From contig CAVSYB010000003.1 in assembly GCA_963732155.1 (NCBI GenBank), positions 1 through 64,000 of the forward strand: a stretch of 64,000 nt of DNA. The letters run 5' to 3'. This document shows, one piece after another, positions 53,401 through 62,325 of this stretch. The position numbers and the translations under genes are program-made. Position 1 is the first letter of the stretch. Each line of letters begins with the position of its first letter. The notes under the pieces are model-generated. The model was given only the letters and a program-made list of their open reading frames with translations, searched no databases and was not told where the DNA came from. This stretch comes from Roseiarcus sp963732155. Lineage in GTDB: Bacteria; Pseudomonadota; Alphaproteobacteria; Rhizobiales; Beijerinckiaceae.

Positions 53401-54345
53401 TCAAGCGCCGTTCGACGGCAGCGCGGCTCGGCCGTCGAGCCGCGCCAACCGCTCCAGCAGATAGTCGATTTCCGCCTTGGCGGTTCGCGACAGGCCGACC
53501 GACGGCGTTCGCTGGCTGTCGAACGCGATGGCGCCGCGCTTTTGCAGGACATATTTGCGCACCGCCAGGCCGACGCCCGCTTGCTGCTCGTAACGCACGA
53601 GCGGAAGATGCGCGTCGAACAGATCGTGCGCCATCTGGCGCTCGCCGCTCTTGGAGAAACGCACGACATCGACCAGCATGTCGGGGAACGCGTAGCCGGT
53701 CATCGCGCCGTCCGCGCCGCGCTCCATTTCGAAATCGAGAAACAGGCCGCCGTTGCCGCACAGAATCGAGACGCGCCGCATCGAGCCGTCCGCCTCGTAG
53801 GATCGCAGAGTGGAAATCTTCTCGAGGCCGGGCCAGTCCTCGTGCTTGAGCATGACGCAAGAGGGATGCGCGCGAACGATCTCGCGGATCACTTTCGGCG
53901 TCATCACCACCTGAAACGCAAGCGGATAGTCCTGGATGACGAACGGTATGTCCGGCCCGATCGCGTCGACCGCCTGCCGGTAGTAACCGACGATCTGGTC
54001 GTCGGAGCGCAAGTGTGAAGGCGGCGCGATCATCACACCGGCCGCGCCAATGTCCATGGCGCCGCGGGCCAGAGCCCGCATGGCGGCGAAGCCCGGCGCG
54101 GAAACGCCGACGATGATCGGCAAGGACTTTGCCCGCGCGACCACCCGCCTGGTCAGCGCCAGCGCCTCTTCACCGTCGAGTTTGGGCGCCTCGCCCATGA
54201 CGCCGAGGATCGTCAATCCGCTGACGCCGCAGCCGATGTAAAAATCCGTCATGCGGTCGACCGAGGCGGCGTCGATATTGCCGCGCGGATCGAAAGGCGT
54301 CACGGCGATCGCATAGACGCCGGCGGCCGTCTCATCGAGCTTCAT
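53401..54345 (-). CDS. DapA-family aldolase/lyase
   Basis: 314 aa Schiff-base aldolase of the dihydrodipicolinate synthase/N-acetylneuraminate lyase superfamily. The active Lys is in VMLKHEDWPG and the Tyr in IQDYP. The usual GTTGE motif reads GVMGEAPKL, so the lysine-pathway reaction is improbable and cleavage or dehydration of a keto acid is more likely. The ATG at 54345 overlaps the stop of the RraA-family gene (ATGA), which decides the start. It is the last gene of the minus-strand unit. Confidence 0.87.
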   Translation of the reverse strand: MKLDETAAGVYAIAVTPFDPRGNIDAASVDRMTDFYIGCGVSGLTILGVMGEAPKLDGEEALALTRRVVARAKSLPIIVGVSAPGFAAMRALARGAMDIGAAGVMIAPPSHLRSDDQIVGYYRQAVDAIGPDIPFVIQDYPLAFQVVMTPKVIREIVRAHPSCVMLKHEDWPGLEKISTLRSYEADGSMRRVSILCGNGGLFLDFEMERGADGAMTGYAFPDMLVDVVRFSKSGERQMAHDLFDAHLPLVRYEQQAGVGLAVRKYVLQKRGAIAFDSQRTPSVGLSRTAKAEIDYLLERLARLDGRAALPSNGA

Positions 54346-55079
54346 TTTCGTCCCTGGGTCTCGTTGTCCTTCGTGCGCGCCGTTTCGGCGAGACTTGCCT
54401 CGTAGCGCGCTCGAGTGGCGGCGTCGGGCGGATAGAGGCCCGGCAAGGCGACGCCTTTGGCGACTTCCGACAGGATCCACTCTTCGAGCCGTTCCTGCTC
54501 CGGGCCGGCGGCGGCGACCTGTTCGATATAGGCTGCCGGAATCACGACCGCGCCGTCCTCGTCCGCGACGATGAGATCATTCGGAAAGATCGCGACCCCA
54601 CCGCATCCGATCGGCTCCTGCCATCCGCAGAAAATCATTCCCGCGACCGACGGCGGGGCCGCGGTTCCCTGCGCCCAGACCGGCAGGCCCGTGGCGCGCA
54701 CGCCGGCGATGTCGCGCAGGACGCCGTCGGTGATGAGGCCCGCGACGCCGCGCCGGGCGATTCTGGCGCAGAGGATGTCGCCGAAGATGCCCGCGTCGGC
54801 GACACCCATCGCGCCGGCGACGACGAGGCTCCCTTCGGGCATCGCCTCGATGGCGGCGCGCGTCGAGCGCGGCGAGGACCATGCGTCCGGCGTGGCGAGG
54901 TCCTCGCGCGCCGGGATGAACCGCAAGGTGAAGGCGGGGCCGACCAGGCGGGGCTGACCCTGCCGGAGGGGGCGGGGTCCGCGCATCCAGACGTTGCGCA
55001 GCCCCTTCTTCAACAGGATCGTGGTGATCGTCGCCGTCGAGACGCCTTTCAAGGTGGCAATGATCGCTTGCTGGTCCAT
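54342..55079 (-). CDS. RraA-family protein (HMG/oxaloacetate aldolase-like)
   Basis: 245 aa. The core reads GVADAGIFGDILCARIARRGVAGLITDGVLRDIAGVRATGLPVWAQG, with the Arg-Asp pair of RraA-type 4-hydroxy-4-methyl-2-oxoglutarate/oxaloacetate aldolases. The protein has C-terminal helical residues beyond the minimal RraA fold. Divalent metal-dependent retro-aldol or decarboxylation chemistry is likely. It is translationally coupled to the DapA-family gene. Confidence 0.85.
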   Translation of the reverse strand: MDQQAIIATLKGVSTATITTILLKKGLRNVWMRGPRPLRQGQPRLVGPAFTLRFIPAREDLATPDAWSSPRSTRAAIEAMPEGSLVVAGAMGVADAGIFGDILCARIARRGVAGLITDGVLRDIAGVRATGLPVWAQGTAAPPSVAGMIFCGWQEPIGCGGVAIFPNDLIVADEDGAVVIPAAYIEQVAAAGPEQERLEEWILSEVAKGVALPGLYPPDAATRARYEASLAETARTKDNETQGRK

Positions 55080-55117
55080 CGAACGTTCCCTGGCGGCCGC
55101 GACTGCGTCAAATGGTT

Positions 55118-55903
55118 TCAGAGGCTGGCGATCAGGCCGCCGTCAACGCGGACGATCGACCCGGTGATGTAGGAGGCTCTGGCGCTCGCCAGGAAGGCGA
55201 CCGCGTCCGCATATTCCCGGGGCTCGCCATATCGCCCCGACGGGATCGAGGCGACGCTTTCGGCCGTGATCTCCTCGACCGTTCGAGCCTCGCGCTTCGC
55301 CTTTTGCTCGTCGAGGAAACGGATGCGCCCGGTGGCGATCCGGCCGGGAACGACGATGTTGGCGGTGACGCCGTCGCGCGCCACCTCGCGGGCGAGCGTC
55401 TTCGACCAACCGACCAGCGAAAGCCTCAAGGCGTTCGAAATGGCGAGATTGGCGATCGGGGCGACAACTCCCGACGAAGTCGAAGTGATGATGCGGCCCC
55501 AGCGACGGGCGCGCATGCCCGGCAACGCCCGGTCGGCGACCGCGATGACCGACAGAACCATCGAGTGAAAATTCCTCGCCCAGACCGCGGCGTCCTGCCC
55601 CGACGCCGGGGTCGGCGGCGGTCCGCCGGTGATGTTGACGAGAACGTCGACGGCGCCAAGCTCCCGCTCGATTTCCGCAAACCGGTCATCGATGACCGAA
55701 AGATCGCCGAGGTCCCAGGTCACGGCGAGGCCTCCGCCGCGCTCGCTCATGACGGCGTCCAGCGTCGCAGCGGCGGCCCGCGCGTCGATGTCGGCGACCG
55801 CCACCCGCGCGCCCTCTTGCGCCAGCGTAATCGCGATGGCCCTGCCGAGGCCGCCGCCGCCGCCAAGCACCAAGGCGGTCTTGTCCTTCAAGCCGAGATC
55901 CAT
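55118..55903 (-). CDS. Atypical SDR lacking the catalytic Tyr/Lys
   Basis: 261 aa with an SDR fold. The glycine motif is LVLGGGGGLGRAIAITLAQEG, followed by VDVLVNITGGPPP in place of NNAG, and the C-terminal YITGSIVRVDGGL. Where classical members have YxxxK, this protein reads NLAISNALRLSLVGWSKTLARE, so the catalytic Tyr and Lys are replaced. A known subgroup of SDR proteins lacks the tetrad. It may bind a nucleotide without classical redox catalysis, or use other residues. The start at 55903 (MDLGLKDKTALV) is well placed. Confidence 0.83.
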   Translation of the reverse strand: MDLGLKDKTALVLGGGGGLGRAIAITLAQEGARVAVADIDARAAAATLDAVMSERGGGLAVTWDLGDLSVIDDRFAEIERELGAVDVLVNITGGPPPTPASGQDAAVWARNFHSMVLSVIAVADRALPGMRARRWGRIITSTSSGVVAPIANLAISNALRLSLVGWSKTLAREVARDGVTANIVVPGRIATGRIRFLDEQKAKREARTVEEITAESVASIPSGRYGEPREYADAVAFLASARASYITGSIVRVDGGLIASL

Positions 55904-55962
55904 GTCCGTCCTCACGCTCCCTGATGCGATAAGCGTCGACGCAGCCCTGCCCCGCGGGGCGC

Positions 55963-56895
55963 CTAGAACGCGACCTTGTCTCCGCCTTTCAGCGACAGGA
56001 TCTCGCGCGCCTCGTCGGGCGTCGCCACGGCGAGGCCGAGCCCCTCGACGATCTGACGCGCGAAGCGCACCTGCTGGGCGTTGGATTCGGCGAGCTTGCC
56101 GGGCCCGGCCCACAACGAATCCTCCAGGCCCACCCGAATGTTGCCGCCCATCGCGGCGGCTTGCGCGGCGATCGGGAGTTGGTTGCGGCCGGCGCCGAGC
56201 ACTGACCACCGGTACTGATCGCCGAACAGCCGGTCGGCGGTGCGTTTCATGTGCATCACGTCCTCCGGATGCGGCCCGATGCCGCCGAGGATGCCGAACA
56301 CCGTCTGCACGAACAGCGGCGGCTTGACGAGGCGCCGTTCGAGGAAATGCGCGAGGTTATAGAGATGCGCGGTGTCGTAGCATTCGAACTCGAAGCGCGT
56401 GCCGGCGTCGCCCAGCACGCCCAGCACGAATTCGATATCCTTGAACGTGTTGCGAAAGACGAGGTCGCGCGAATTCTCGAGCGCCAGCGGCTCCCAGTCG
56501 TTCTTGAAAGTCTTGAAGCGGGCCAGCATCGGAAACAGACCGAAATTCATCGAGCCCATATTGAGGGAGGCGATTTCCGGTTCGAACGACTGCGCCGGCT
56601 TCACCCGCTCCTGCACGGTCATATAGGGAGCGCCGCCCGTCGTGAGGTTGATGACGGCGTTGGTCGCCTGCTTGATGCGCGACAGAAAGCGGGCGAACGC
56701 TTCCGGCGACTGGTCCGGCCTGCCGGTCACCGGATCGCGAGCATGCAGGTGGACGATGGCGGCGCCCGCTTCGGCCGCCCCGATCGCCGAGGCGGCGATT
56801 TCGTCGGGCGTGACCGGCAGGTGCGGCGACATTGACGGCGTATGGATCGCCCCGGTGATTGCGCAGGTGATGATGACTTTTGTGTTCGACGCCAT
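55963..56895 (-). CDS. BKACE (DUF849) beta-keto acid cleavage enzyme
   Basis: 310 aa TIM-barrel zinc enzyme. It begins KVIITCAITGAIHTPSMSPHLPVTPDEIA and has the zinc ligand motif IVHLHARDP and the later GNIRVGLEDSLW, both hallmarks. BKACE enzymes condense a beta-keto acid with acetyl-CoA to give acetoacetate and a new CoA ester. The known substrates include 3-keto-5-aminohexanoate and dehydrocarnitine. It is adjacent to a 3-hydroxyacyl-CoA dehydrogenase-family gene that could make the beta-keto acid. Confidence 0.9.
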   Translation of the reverse strand: MASNTKVIITCAITGAIHTPSMSPHLPVTPDEIAASAIGAAEAGAAIVHLHARDPVTGRPDQSPEAFARFLSRIKQATNAVINLTTGGAPYMTVQERVKPAQSFEPEIASLNMGSMNFGLFPMLARFKTFKNDWEPLALENSRDLVFRNTFKDIEFVLGVLGDAGTRFEFECYDTAHLYNLAHFLERRLVKPPLFVQTVFGILGGIGPHPEDVMHMKRTADRLFGDQYRWSVLGAGRNQLPIAAQAAAMGGNIRVGLEDSLWAGPGKLAESNAQQVRFARQIVEGLGLAVATPDEAREILSLKGGDKVAF

Positions 56896-56931
56896 TTGGT
56901 CCGGATCGTCCCGTCTTGGTCCAAGGGAGGG

Positions 56932-57879
56932 TCAGCGTCCGATCTCGCGATCGGCGCGCCGCTTGTGAGCGGCCAGCGCCATCAGGCGCCTGTCGCGCCA
57001 GGCCTGGCGCTCGGCGAGGCGATCGGCGGGCAAAGCGGCGCGGCGCTCGGCCTCGATCGTGTCGAGAACCGGCCCGGTCCAGTCGGCGCGCCACTGCACG
57101 GTCGGGAAAATGGCGGCGTAAATCGCCTGGTAGCGCTCGGCATAGTCGCGAACGCCGGCCGGCGCGTTGAGGTCGATGGTCTCGAACGGCCCCATGAACG
57201 ACCAGCGCAGCGCCAAGCCTTCGCGGATGCCGACATCCACGTCCTCGGCGGAGGCGTAGCCCTCCGCGACAAGGCGGAACGCCTCCTCGAGCAGAGCGCC
57301 CTGCAGGCGGTTCATCACAAAGCCGTCGATCTCCCGCTTCATCACGATAGGCGCATGGCCCGCCGTGCGAAGCAGGGCGGAGGTCCGCTCCACCACCCCC
57401 GGGTCGGTCCAGGCGGCGGGAACGATCTCGACGGCGGGGATCAGATAGGGCGGATTGATCGGATGGACGACGAGGCAGCGGGCGCGCCCACCGAGCGCGC
57501 CCGTGAATTTGGAAGGCAGGATCGCCGAGGTCGAACTCGCCAGAACGGTCTGCGGCGACGCCGCCGCGTCGAGCCGCGCGAAGATTGCGCGCTTCACGGC
57601 GACGTCTTCGGGGGTGTTCTCCTGAACATGTTCGGCGCCGTCGAGCGCCTCCTCCAGCGTCGCCGCCACATGCATCCGGCCGCGGATTTCAGCGGGGGTC
57701 GAGGCGTTCAGGAGATCGTATCGCTGCAAGTCCGGCAGCAAGTTCTCGATATAGGCGAGCGCTGCGGCCGGCGCCGCGGCGACCGCATCCCATAGCGCGA
57801 TTTCATGTCCCGCTCGCGCGAAACTGATCGCCCAGGCGCGACCAACGAAGCCCGTCCCCACGATAGCAATCTTCGCCAC
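56932..57879 (-). CDS. 3-hydroxy-acid dehydrogenase (lambda-crystallin/carnitine dehydrogenase-like)
   Basis: 315 aa. The NAD motif is IAIVGTGFVGRAWAISFARAGHEIALWD; later motifs are VVHPINPPYLIPAVEIVPA (catalytic His) and GFVMNRLQGALLEEAFRLVAEG. The C-terminal WSFMGPFETIDLNAPAG resembles L-gulonate 3-dehydrogenase (lambda-crystallin), and carnitine dehydrogenase is a close relative. It is the first gene of a five-gene minus-strand unit, followed by BKACE. Together they could oxidise a 3-hydroxy acid and cleave the resulting 3-keto acid. Confidence 0.87.
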   Translation of the reverse strand: MAKIAIVGTGFVGRAWAISFARAGHEIALWDAVAAAPAAALAYIENLLPDLQRYDLLNASTPAEIRGRMHVAATLEEALDGAEHVQENTPEDVAVKRAIFARLDAAASPQTVLASSTSAILPSKFTGALGGRARCLVVHPINPPYLIPAVEIVPAAWTDPGVVERTSALLRTAGHAPIVMKREIDGFVMNRLQGALLEEAFRLVAEGYASAEDVDVGIREGLALRWSFMGPFETIDLNAPAGVRDYAERYQAIYAAIFPTVQWRADWTGPVLDTIEAERRAALPADRLAERQAWRDRRLMALAAHKRRADREIGR

Positions 57880-57918
57880 GCTCGTTTCCTCTGGGCGATC
57901 TCGGCGTCGCCGTTCGCC

Positions 57919-59844
57919 TCAGAACGGCGTCTGGCGCGGGAGCACGAATATCTGACCGGGATAGATCAGCCAAGGATCGCGAATTTGCGAAGCGTTGGCC
58001 GCATAGATCTGTTTGTAGCCCAGGCCGCTTCCGTAGAAATGGCTGCTGATGCGCCACAAGCTGTCGCCTCGGACGACCTTCGTCGTGTCGACATAGCGGA
58101 CAACGGCGTTCGCCGCGCCAGAAGGCGTCGGAATTTCCGCGGAAGCTTGCGGCGGCGCCCCCGCCTGCGAAGCCGGCGCGGACGGCGGGCTCGACGGAAT
58201 CGCCTCAGCGGACGCGACGGTGGAAGCGGCGGCGGGCGGGGCGGCGGCGGGTTCTGGTTTGGAGGGAGCGGCGGCGAGCGAAGCCGGCGCGCCCTCAGTC
58301 GGACCAGGAGCGGCGGCGGGCGAAGGAGGAGCGGGCTCGGGCCGGGAGGGGCCTGCGGGCGAAGGAGGGATGGCCTCCGGTCGAGCGGGCGTCGGCGTCG
58401 CGGCGAGCTTCGTATGCGGCTGTTCTGAAGCCGCCGCCGGCGGTTTGGGCGACGCGGCGACCGGCGTCGGCGATACGGCCGAGGCCGGCGGTGGAGGCTT
58501 CGCGGCGGCGCTCTGGTCGGCGACGAGTTCCGGATAATCGAAGGGGACTTCCGCCCTTGCGATCACTGAACCCTTGGCGCGATCGATTTCGTCGGCGCGA
58601 ATGACATAGGCGCCGCCTCTCATGCCATGCTCGACGGTCAGCGACCAGCGTCCGTCGCTTCCCGTCGTGACGTCGGCGAGATAAGCGCCATTGAGATAGA
58701 GGCGCACCAACGCGTTGGCGGGGGCCGAGCCGGTCGCCACGAGATGGCCGCCGTCTTCGACGGAGACCTCCGCCACAATCACGCGCGGCGGCGGGCCGGC
58801 GGCCGACGGAGCGGCCGCCTCGTTCTTGGCGACGACGATCGGCGGGGCGGACGGCGCAGAGGCGGAGGCCGCAGGGGCCGGCGCCTCGCTCCTGGCGACG
58901 GCGCTTGGCGATGCGGACGGCGAGGACGCGGAGACCGCGGGCGCTGGCGCCTCGCTCTTTGCGACGACGGTCGGCGGGGCAGGCGCCGCCGGCGCGGACG
59001 TCGACGGCGCGGTCGCGACGCTCTTCGCCGCCATAGCCGGCAAGGCAGCCGGAGCGGACGCGGCTGCGGCAGGCGCCGCGCTCTTCGCCGGCGTCGTCGA
59101 CGGCGCGGGCGCGGAAGCCACGCGGACAGGCGCCTCGCTCTTTGCGGCGGCCGCCGGCGCCGCGGCGGTCTTTGCGCTCTTGTCGGGTTGAGCGGACGCT
59201 TCGGCCGTCCGCGAGCGCGGCGAAGGGCTTGATGGCGCGTTCGATCCCGTCGCCGGGGTCGCCGTAGGAGGAGCGATCCTCGAAGCGGGCGCCGCCTTGC
59301 CCTCAGGCGACGGCACGTCGATCGCCACAAGCCCGGCGGATTCGACCGCCTTGCCGCCGTCGATGCTGGCGGTCAGGCCAAGGCTGTGGCCGCCGGGCGC
59401 AAACACCGGCGGCAGCACGGTGAACTGGCCCGTATCGTCGGCGTTCACTTCAGCGACGATGCGACCGCGGTCGGTAATCGCGACTTTCGCCTTGGGCGCG
59501 GCGCGACCGGCGATGACGGCTTCTCCGGTCGGCTCCACCCGAACGATGTCGAATTGCGGCCGGGGCGGTTCAGCTTCCGACGGAGGCTCGGGCGGCTTGG
59601 CGGGAGGCTTCGCAACGGCCTGCGCGACCGCCGGCGCGCTTGCCGCTCCGGCGGCGGTCGGCGCACTCGAGGCGGCTGGCGCAGGCGGGGAGTTGTTTGA
59701 GGCGACGGGGGCTGTGTTGAGCGAATGCGCCGGCGCAACGCTTTGAAGAAGCGGGCCGCGATAATGCCAAATCACCGCCCCCGCTCCGGCGGCTACGCCC
59801 ACGCCGAGCGCCGCCGCCCAGTATTTCGCTCCTTTTTCCAACAT
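57919..59844 (-). CDS. LysM-domain protein with N-terminal membrane anchor
   Basis: 641 aa. An N-terminal transmembrane helix (residues about 8-26, YWAAALGVGVAAGAGAVIWHY) is followed by long Ala/Pro/Ser-rich linkers and two Ig-like beta modules (FDIVRVEPTGEAVIAGRAAPKAKVAI and VIVAEVSVEDGGHLVATGSAPANALVRLYLNG). A C-terminal LysM domain completes it (KVVRGDSLWRISSHFYGSGLGYKQIYAANASQIRDPWLIYPGQIFVLP). It probably binds peptidoglycan in the periplasm. The start at 59844 places the helix at the N-terminus; upstream in-frame codons are unsupported. Confidence 0.85.
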   Translation of the reverse strand: MLEKGAKYWAAALGVGVAAGAGAVIWHYRGPLLQSVAPAHSLNTAPVASNNSPPAPAASSAPTAAGAASAPAVAQAVAKPPAKPPEPPSEAEPPRPQFDIVRVEPTGEAVIAGRAAPKAKVAITDRGRIVAEVNADDTGQFTVLPPVFAPGGHSLGLTASIDGGKAVESAGLVAIDVPSPEGKAAPASRIAPPTATPATGSNAPSSPSPRSRTAEASAQPDKSAKTAAAPAAAAKSEAPVRVASAPAPSTTPAKSAAPAAAASAPAALPAMAAKSVATAPSTSAPAAPAPPTVVAKSEAPAPAVSASSPSASPSAVARSEAPAPAASASAPSAPPIVVAKNEAAAPSAAGPPPRVIVAEVSVEDGGHLVATGSAPANALVRLYLNGAYLADVTTGSDGRWSLTVEHGMRGGAYVIRADEIDRAKGSVIARAEVPFDYPELVADQSAAAKPPPPASAVSPTPVAASPKPPAAASEQPHTKLAATPTPARPEAIPPSPAGPSRPEPAPPSPAAAPGPTEGAPASLAAAPSKPEPAAAPPAAASTVASAEAIPSSPPSAPASQAGAPPQASAEIPTPSGAANAVVRYVDTTKVVRGDSLWRISSHFYGSGLGYKQIYAANASQIRDPWLIYPGQIFVLPRQTPF

Positions 59845-60201
59845 TACGCCCGACCCTTGGCGCCATCTTTTGCGACGGTCAATTGATTTGTGTCGAGATT
59901 GCACCGGGATCGGCCTGGCGACAACCCCAAAACGCCGGCCGCGGAAGGGCGCGGAGGCTTCGCGGTCGCCTCTTGGTCGCGGCGGGGCGCCGCTATATGT
60001 TAGGTGGCCGCCAGCCGGTCGAGCAGACGGCGGAGCTTGTCGATTCGCTCGAGCGTCGCTTTTCGGCGGGCGGGCCGGCGAATGCCGGTCGAATCATCTA
60101 CTCGCGTTGAGTGTTCCCCAGGGTTCCGAAACCGGGCTGGCGCGTCGGCGCCATAAGGACTTGCGCTCGACGGTCAACCAATCGAGAAAGTTGGAAACCT
60201 C
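59845..60201. other. Divergent intergenic region, LysM protein / YceI
   Basis: No gene was supported here. It should hold the promoters of both flanking genes, but no clear -35/-10 pair was seen. Confidence 0.4.
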
Positions 60202-60804
60202 ATGTCTTCACCCTTCGCGCAGAAGAACAAGGCTGGCCGACGCGCCGCCATGGCGTTGCTGCTGGGCATCCTCGCGATCGCGCCGCAGGGCCGCGCGGCG
60301 CCGCGTTCCAACTGGTCGATCGATCCAGGGCGCACCCGCATATCGTTCTCCATCGACGCGATCGGCTATCCCCGGACGCAAGGCGAATTTCACAACTTCG
60401 ACGGCCGCATCAGCGTCGACTTCGAGCATCCCGCGCTGAGCCGGGTGAGTTTCCACGTCCAATCCGGGTCGGTCGACGTCGGCTCGGCGTCGTTCAGCGA
60501 CTATCTGAAAAGCGAGGCCTTTCTCAACGCCACTCGCTTCAACGAGATCGTGTTTTCTTCGACGGCGGTGGAGAAGGTCGACGAGCATCTCGTGCGCGTC
60601 ACGGGCGACCTCACAATGCTCGGCGTGACGCGGCCCCTGACGGTGGACGTCGAGGTCCGCCGCCAGGCGGAGGCGAGGCGGGCGCGGCTCGAGTTCACCG
60701 CGCGCGCCAAGATCGATCGGTTGGATTATGGCATGAACTCGGGATTTCCGGTGATTTCACGCGACGTCGATCTGGTGGTCGCCAGCGAGGCCGCCGAACA
60801 ATGA
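60202..60804 (+). CDS. YceI-family periplasmic protein
   Basis: 200 aa. A signal peptide (about residues 12-33, AMALLLGILAIAPQGRAA) is followed by the YceI lipocalin-like barrel (WSIDPGRTRISFSIDAIGYPRTQGEFHNFDGRISVDF ... FLNATRFNEIVFSS ... VTGDLTMLGVTRPLTVDVEV). YceI proteins bind polyprenoid or amphipathic ligands. The stop overlaps the cytochrome b561 start (ATGA), an arrangement common for this pair. Confidence 0.92.
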   Translation: MSSPFAQKNKAGRRAAMALLLGILAIAPQGRAAPRSNWSIDPGRTRISFSIDAIGYPRTQGEFHNFDGRISVDFEHPALSRVSFHVQSGSVDVGSASFSDYLKSEAFLNATRFNEIVFSSTAVEKVDEHLVRVTGDLTMLGVTRPLTVDVEVRRQAEARRARLEFTARAKIDRLDYGMNSGFPVISRDVDLVVASEAAEQ

Positions 60805-61382
60805 ACCCCGGCGAAGGCTCGAAGCCGGAGGATTGGAGTCGGTCGTCGCCGCGATGGGGCGCGTCAACGATCGCGCTGCACTGGCTTTCGGCCGCGCTCG
60901 TCCTCGTCCTGCTCGGGCTCGGCTGGTTCATGGTTCACGGCGATCTTCAGGCGTCGACGCAGTTCGATCTCTATCAGCTTCACAAATCGCTTGGCTTTCT
61001 CAGCCTGGCTTTGCTGCTCCTGCAATTCGGCGCGCGCTTCGCCGAACGGTCGCCGCCCGCGCCGCCGACGATGGGCGATTGGGAACGGCGCCTCGCCGGT
61101 CCGACCCATCTGGCGCTTTACGGCTTGCTCCTGGTCGCGGCCTTGTCAGGCTGGCTGCGCGTTTCCAGCGCAATCATCCCGGTCCCGTCGCGGTTCTTCG
61201 ACCTGTTCGTCATTCCCAATCTGGTCGACCCCGACGCCGCATTTTCGGCCGATATGGCCCTCCTGCATTATGTCGTCTCGCGCCTCGTCCTCGGGCTGGT
61301 CATCTTGCATGTCGCGGCGGCCTTGAAGCATCATTTCATCGACCGCGACGAGACGCTCGTTCGCATGCTCCCCATGCCGTGA
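60801..61382 (+). CDS. Cytochrome b561
   Basis: 193 aa, four transmembrane helices with heme-ligand histidines in TIALHWLSA, YQLHKSLG, THLALYG and ILHVAAALKHHF. It is a diheme inner-membrane cytochrome that can exchange electrons with quinone, sometimes acting as a superoxide or YceI-linked oxidase. The start at 60801 is fixed by overlap with yceI; translation is probably coupled. Confidence 0.9.
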   Translation: MNPGEGSKPEDWSRSSPRWGASTIALHWLSAALVLVLLGLGWFMVHGDLQASTQFDLYQLHKSLGFLSLALLLLQFGARFAERSPPAPPTMGDWERRLAGPTHLALYGLLLVAALSGWLRVSSAIIPVPSRFFDLFVIPNLVDPDAAFSADMALLHYVVSRLVLGLVILHVAAALKHHFIDRDETLVRMLPMP

Positions 61383-61414
61383 CGCGTCCGGCGAATGCGG
61401 CGCGGCGCAGCGCC

Positions 61415-62176
61415 TCAATGCAGGCCGCCGTCGACGACCAGGCATTGCTTGGTGATCATCCCGCTGTCGGCCGAGGCGAGAAAAAGCGCCGCGCGCGCGA
61501 TTTCCTCGGCGAGCAGGACGCGGTGAAGGCACTGCCGCGCGACGATCGCCTGAAGATCGCTTTCGCTGATCCACAGCCGGCGCTGGCGTTCGGTCATGAC
61601 CGCCCCCGGCGCGATCGCGTTGACGCGGATTTTGTCGGGGCCAAATTCCCGCGCCAAGGTGGTCGTCAGCCCGACGATCGCCGCCTTCGCCGTCGCATAG
61701 GGGACCATTCGCGGCGGCGCCGACATCCAGGCGAGGGACGAGAAATTGACGATCGAGCCGCCCCCGAGTTCGCGCATGTGCGGACGGACGGCCTGGGCGG
61801 CGAAGAACTGGTGCTTGAGGTTCAAGCCCATCGTGCGGTCCCAATCGGCTTCGGTCACCTCGTCGATCTCCTGGCGGGTGTCGTTGGCGGCGTTGTTGAC
61901 GAGAACGCCGATCGGCCCGAGGCGCTCGCGCGCCGAAGCGATCGCCGCGCGGAGCGCCACGATATCCAGCAGGTCGCAGCGAATGAACAGCGGACAGGCG
62001 GCGGCGTCGCCGAGCCGTTCGACCAGCGCCCTGGATTCGGCCTCCAATATATCCACGAAGGCGACGAGAGCCCCCTGCGCCGCGAAAGCCTCGACCATCG
62101 CGGCGCCGATGCCGGAGCCGCCGCCGGTGACGAATACAACTCGGCCCTGCAAACTCGGGTAGCGGGCGAATGACAT
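61415..62176 (-). CDS. Short-chain dehydrogenase (sugar/hydroxy-acid oxidation)
   Basis: 253 aa classical SDR. The cofactor motif is VFVTGGGSGIGAAMVEAFAAQG, with Asp after VAFVD favouring NAD. VLVNNAANDTRQEID follows, and the active site is SSLAW with YATAK. It sits 150 bp downstream of an HpcH/HpaI aldolase and an enolase-superfamily dehydratase on the same strand. That set matches nonphosphorylative sugar-acid degradation, where an SDR oxidises the sugar or the deoxy-keto acid. Confidence 0.88.
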   Translation of the reverse strand: MSFARYPSLQGRVVFVTGGGSGIGAAMVEAFAAQGALVAFVDILEAESRALVERLGDAAACPLFIRCDLLDIVALRAAIASARERLGPIGVLVNNAANDTRQEIDEVTEADWDRTMGLNLKHQFFAAQAVRPHMRELGGGSIVNFSSLAWMSAPPRMVPYATAKAAIVGLTTTLAREFGPDKIRVNAIAPGAVMTERQRRLWISESDLQAIVARQCLHRVLLAEEIARAALFLASADSGMITKQCLVVDGGLH

Positions 62177-62325
62177 GGTCCGAACCTCCTCGATCTCAAC
62201 ATTGTGACGCGGCTTCCCGCCCCCGGCGCACCGATTTCAGCCCATCGCGGCAAGCCGGCGCGCTGTCCTTCGGATCGATCAGGCGCCGCTTGGCCATCCG
62301 GCGCATGGCGCCGCGGCGTCGCCGC

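Noticed and set aside
36674..57879. Genomic island integrated at the tRNA-Gln gene
   Set aside because: No integrase beside the tRNA and no second copy of the tRNA 3' end was seen within the window. The catabolic region may still be acquired, but a tRNA insertion is not supported.
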